14,900 nucleotides of DNA from QQUD01 sp039029915 (GTDB lineage: Bacteria > Chloroflexota > Anaerolineae > Promineifilales > Promineifilaceae): contig JBCCFD010000164.1 in the NCBI GenBank assembly GCA_039029915.1, positions 1 to 14,900 of the forward strand, read 5' to 3'. The position numbers and the translations under genes are program-made. The notes beneath the pieces are model-generated. The model saw only the letters and a list, made by a program, of their open reading frames with translations. It made no database searches and was not told the DNA's origin. Shown here one piece after another: positions 14,441 to 14,900 of the stretch (positions within the stretch are counted from its first letter, which is position 1; each line of letters starts with the position of its first letter).

Positions 14441-14900
14441 CCATGCGAATCTACCATCCAAGTAGCTACGAGCTATATGAAAAAAAGCTTATGTCCGCAA
14501 CTTGGGTGATGACCCACTGGGAAACACTTTGTTGGGTTCCAACATCGGTCTGCTCACGAATAGCAGTCACAACCTCCGCGCTGGCCGTCTAGCTACACGC
14601 TGTTGTCGCTATGTCGGTGTGTGTTGGGTTTGGGTACGGTCTAGCACAAAATATGCGCCAATTGTGCTTACGCGCGGCATACGGCCCACGTGCAAACCTT
14701 ACTGGCTGGTTTGGTGCTCCGAGCCCCGTGAGATTGGCTGACAACTGATTGAGGAAGGTTGCGTCGCTGAAACAGTATGGTGTTGGCATAGTGGGGCCGG
14801 CTACCGCTGCCCTGTATATGGTTGGCCCCCACGTGGCAAGCAGGGCGCCGGGTAGCTATATTGCAGAGTGCTGGGCTCAGCGGTCGACGCCGAGATGCAC
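14441..14900. other. Region without a credible gene, composition shift
   Basis: These 460 bases hold no ORF that looks coding; the open frames of 66 and 79 codons match nothing I know. By hand count GC over 14581-14880 is about 59%, against about 45% at 13381-13440. Just before, near 14423, the surface-protein frame is lost. Reading the +2 frame from 14425 gives Asn-Thr, as expected after FNV in the repeat, but the match fades within a few residues. This could be a decayed gene end or error-rich sequence near a contig end. Confidence 0.5.

Noticed and set aside
14502..14789. Two overlapping short ORFs of 79 and 66 codons on opposite strands
   Set aside because: No ribosome sites, no recognisable domains, and located in the region of shifted composition after the broken gene.
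1..14900. CRISPR array, tRNA, rRNA or insertion sequence
   Set aside because: No regularly spaced direct repeats, cloverleaf, rRNA-like sequence or transposase was seen on either strand.

Overview
The window reads as chromosomal DNA of a free-living, moderate-GC bacterium. Genes are densely packed, several have Shine-Dalgarno sites, and there is one housekeeping gene (asnS), a cell-surface polysaccharide locus and a Sec-exported surface protein. The style of the polysaccharide locus and the strong enrichment of the palindrome ACGGCCGT remind me of filamentous Chloroflexota (Anaerolineae-like). That placement is a low-confidence inference; nothing here fixes the taxonomy.

Layout. 1-1400: asnS on the minus strand. 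1401-1864: a gene-free stretch with three successive inverted repeats. 1865-3362: two minus-strand genes, a small DoxX-like membrane protein and an atypical SDR of the NDUFA9/NmrA type. An 18-nt motif lies in opposite orientation on each side of this pair. 3545-7460: a plus-strand operon of a GT4 glycosyltransferase, a GT-C (PMT/ArnT-like) membrane glycosyltransferase and a second GT4. 7436-8419: a minus-strand GDP-L-fucose synthase-type gene whose 3' end overlaps the last GT4. 8601-13177: a tightly coupled plus-strand operon of a GT2 glycosyltransferase, three SAM methyltransferases and a multi-pass membrane protein of the LPG-synthase-TM/flippase superfamily. 13355-14440: a secreted repeat protein behind its own strong ribosome binding site, ending abruptly inside its fourth repeat. 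14441-14900: GC-richer sequence with no credible gene.

Together the genes of 3.5-13.2 kb look like part of a locus that builds and decorates a surface glycan. Sugars are added by cytoplasmic GT4/GT2 enzymes and by a lipid-phosphosugar-dependent GT-C enzyme. A GDP-6-deoxyhexose may be supplied by the Fcl-type enzyme. Methyltransferases may cap or modify sugars, and the membrane protein may act in lipid-linked precursor handling. Polymerase, Wzx/Wzy, Gmd and priming transferase genes are not in the window, so the pathway is only partly visible.

The most striking non-gene signal is the 8-bp palindrome ACGGCCGT. It occurs 14 times between 4962 and 13213, in all three codon frames plus once in an intergenic hairpin, and nowhere else in the window. 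It behaves like a DNA-level motif comparable to cyanobacterial HIP1. The second is the broken end of the surface-protein gene.
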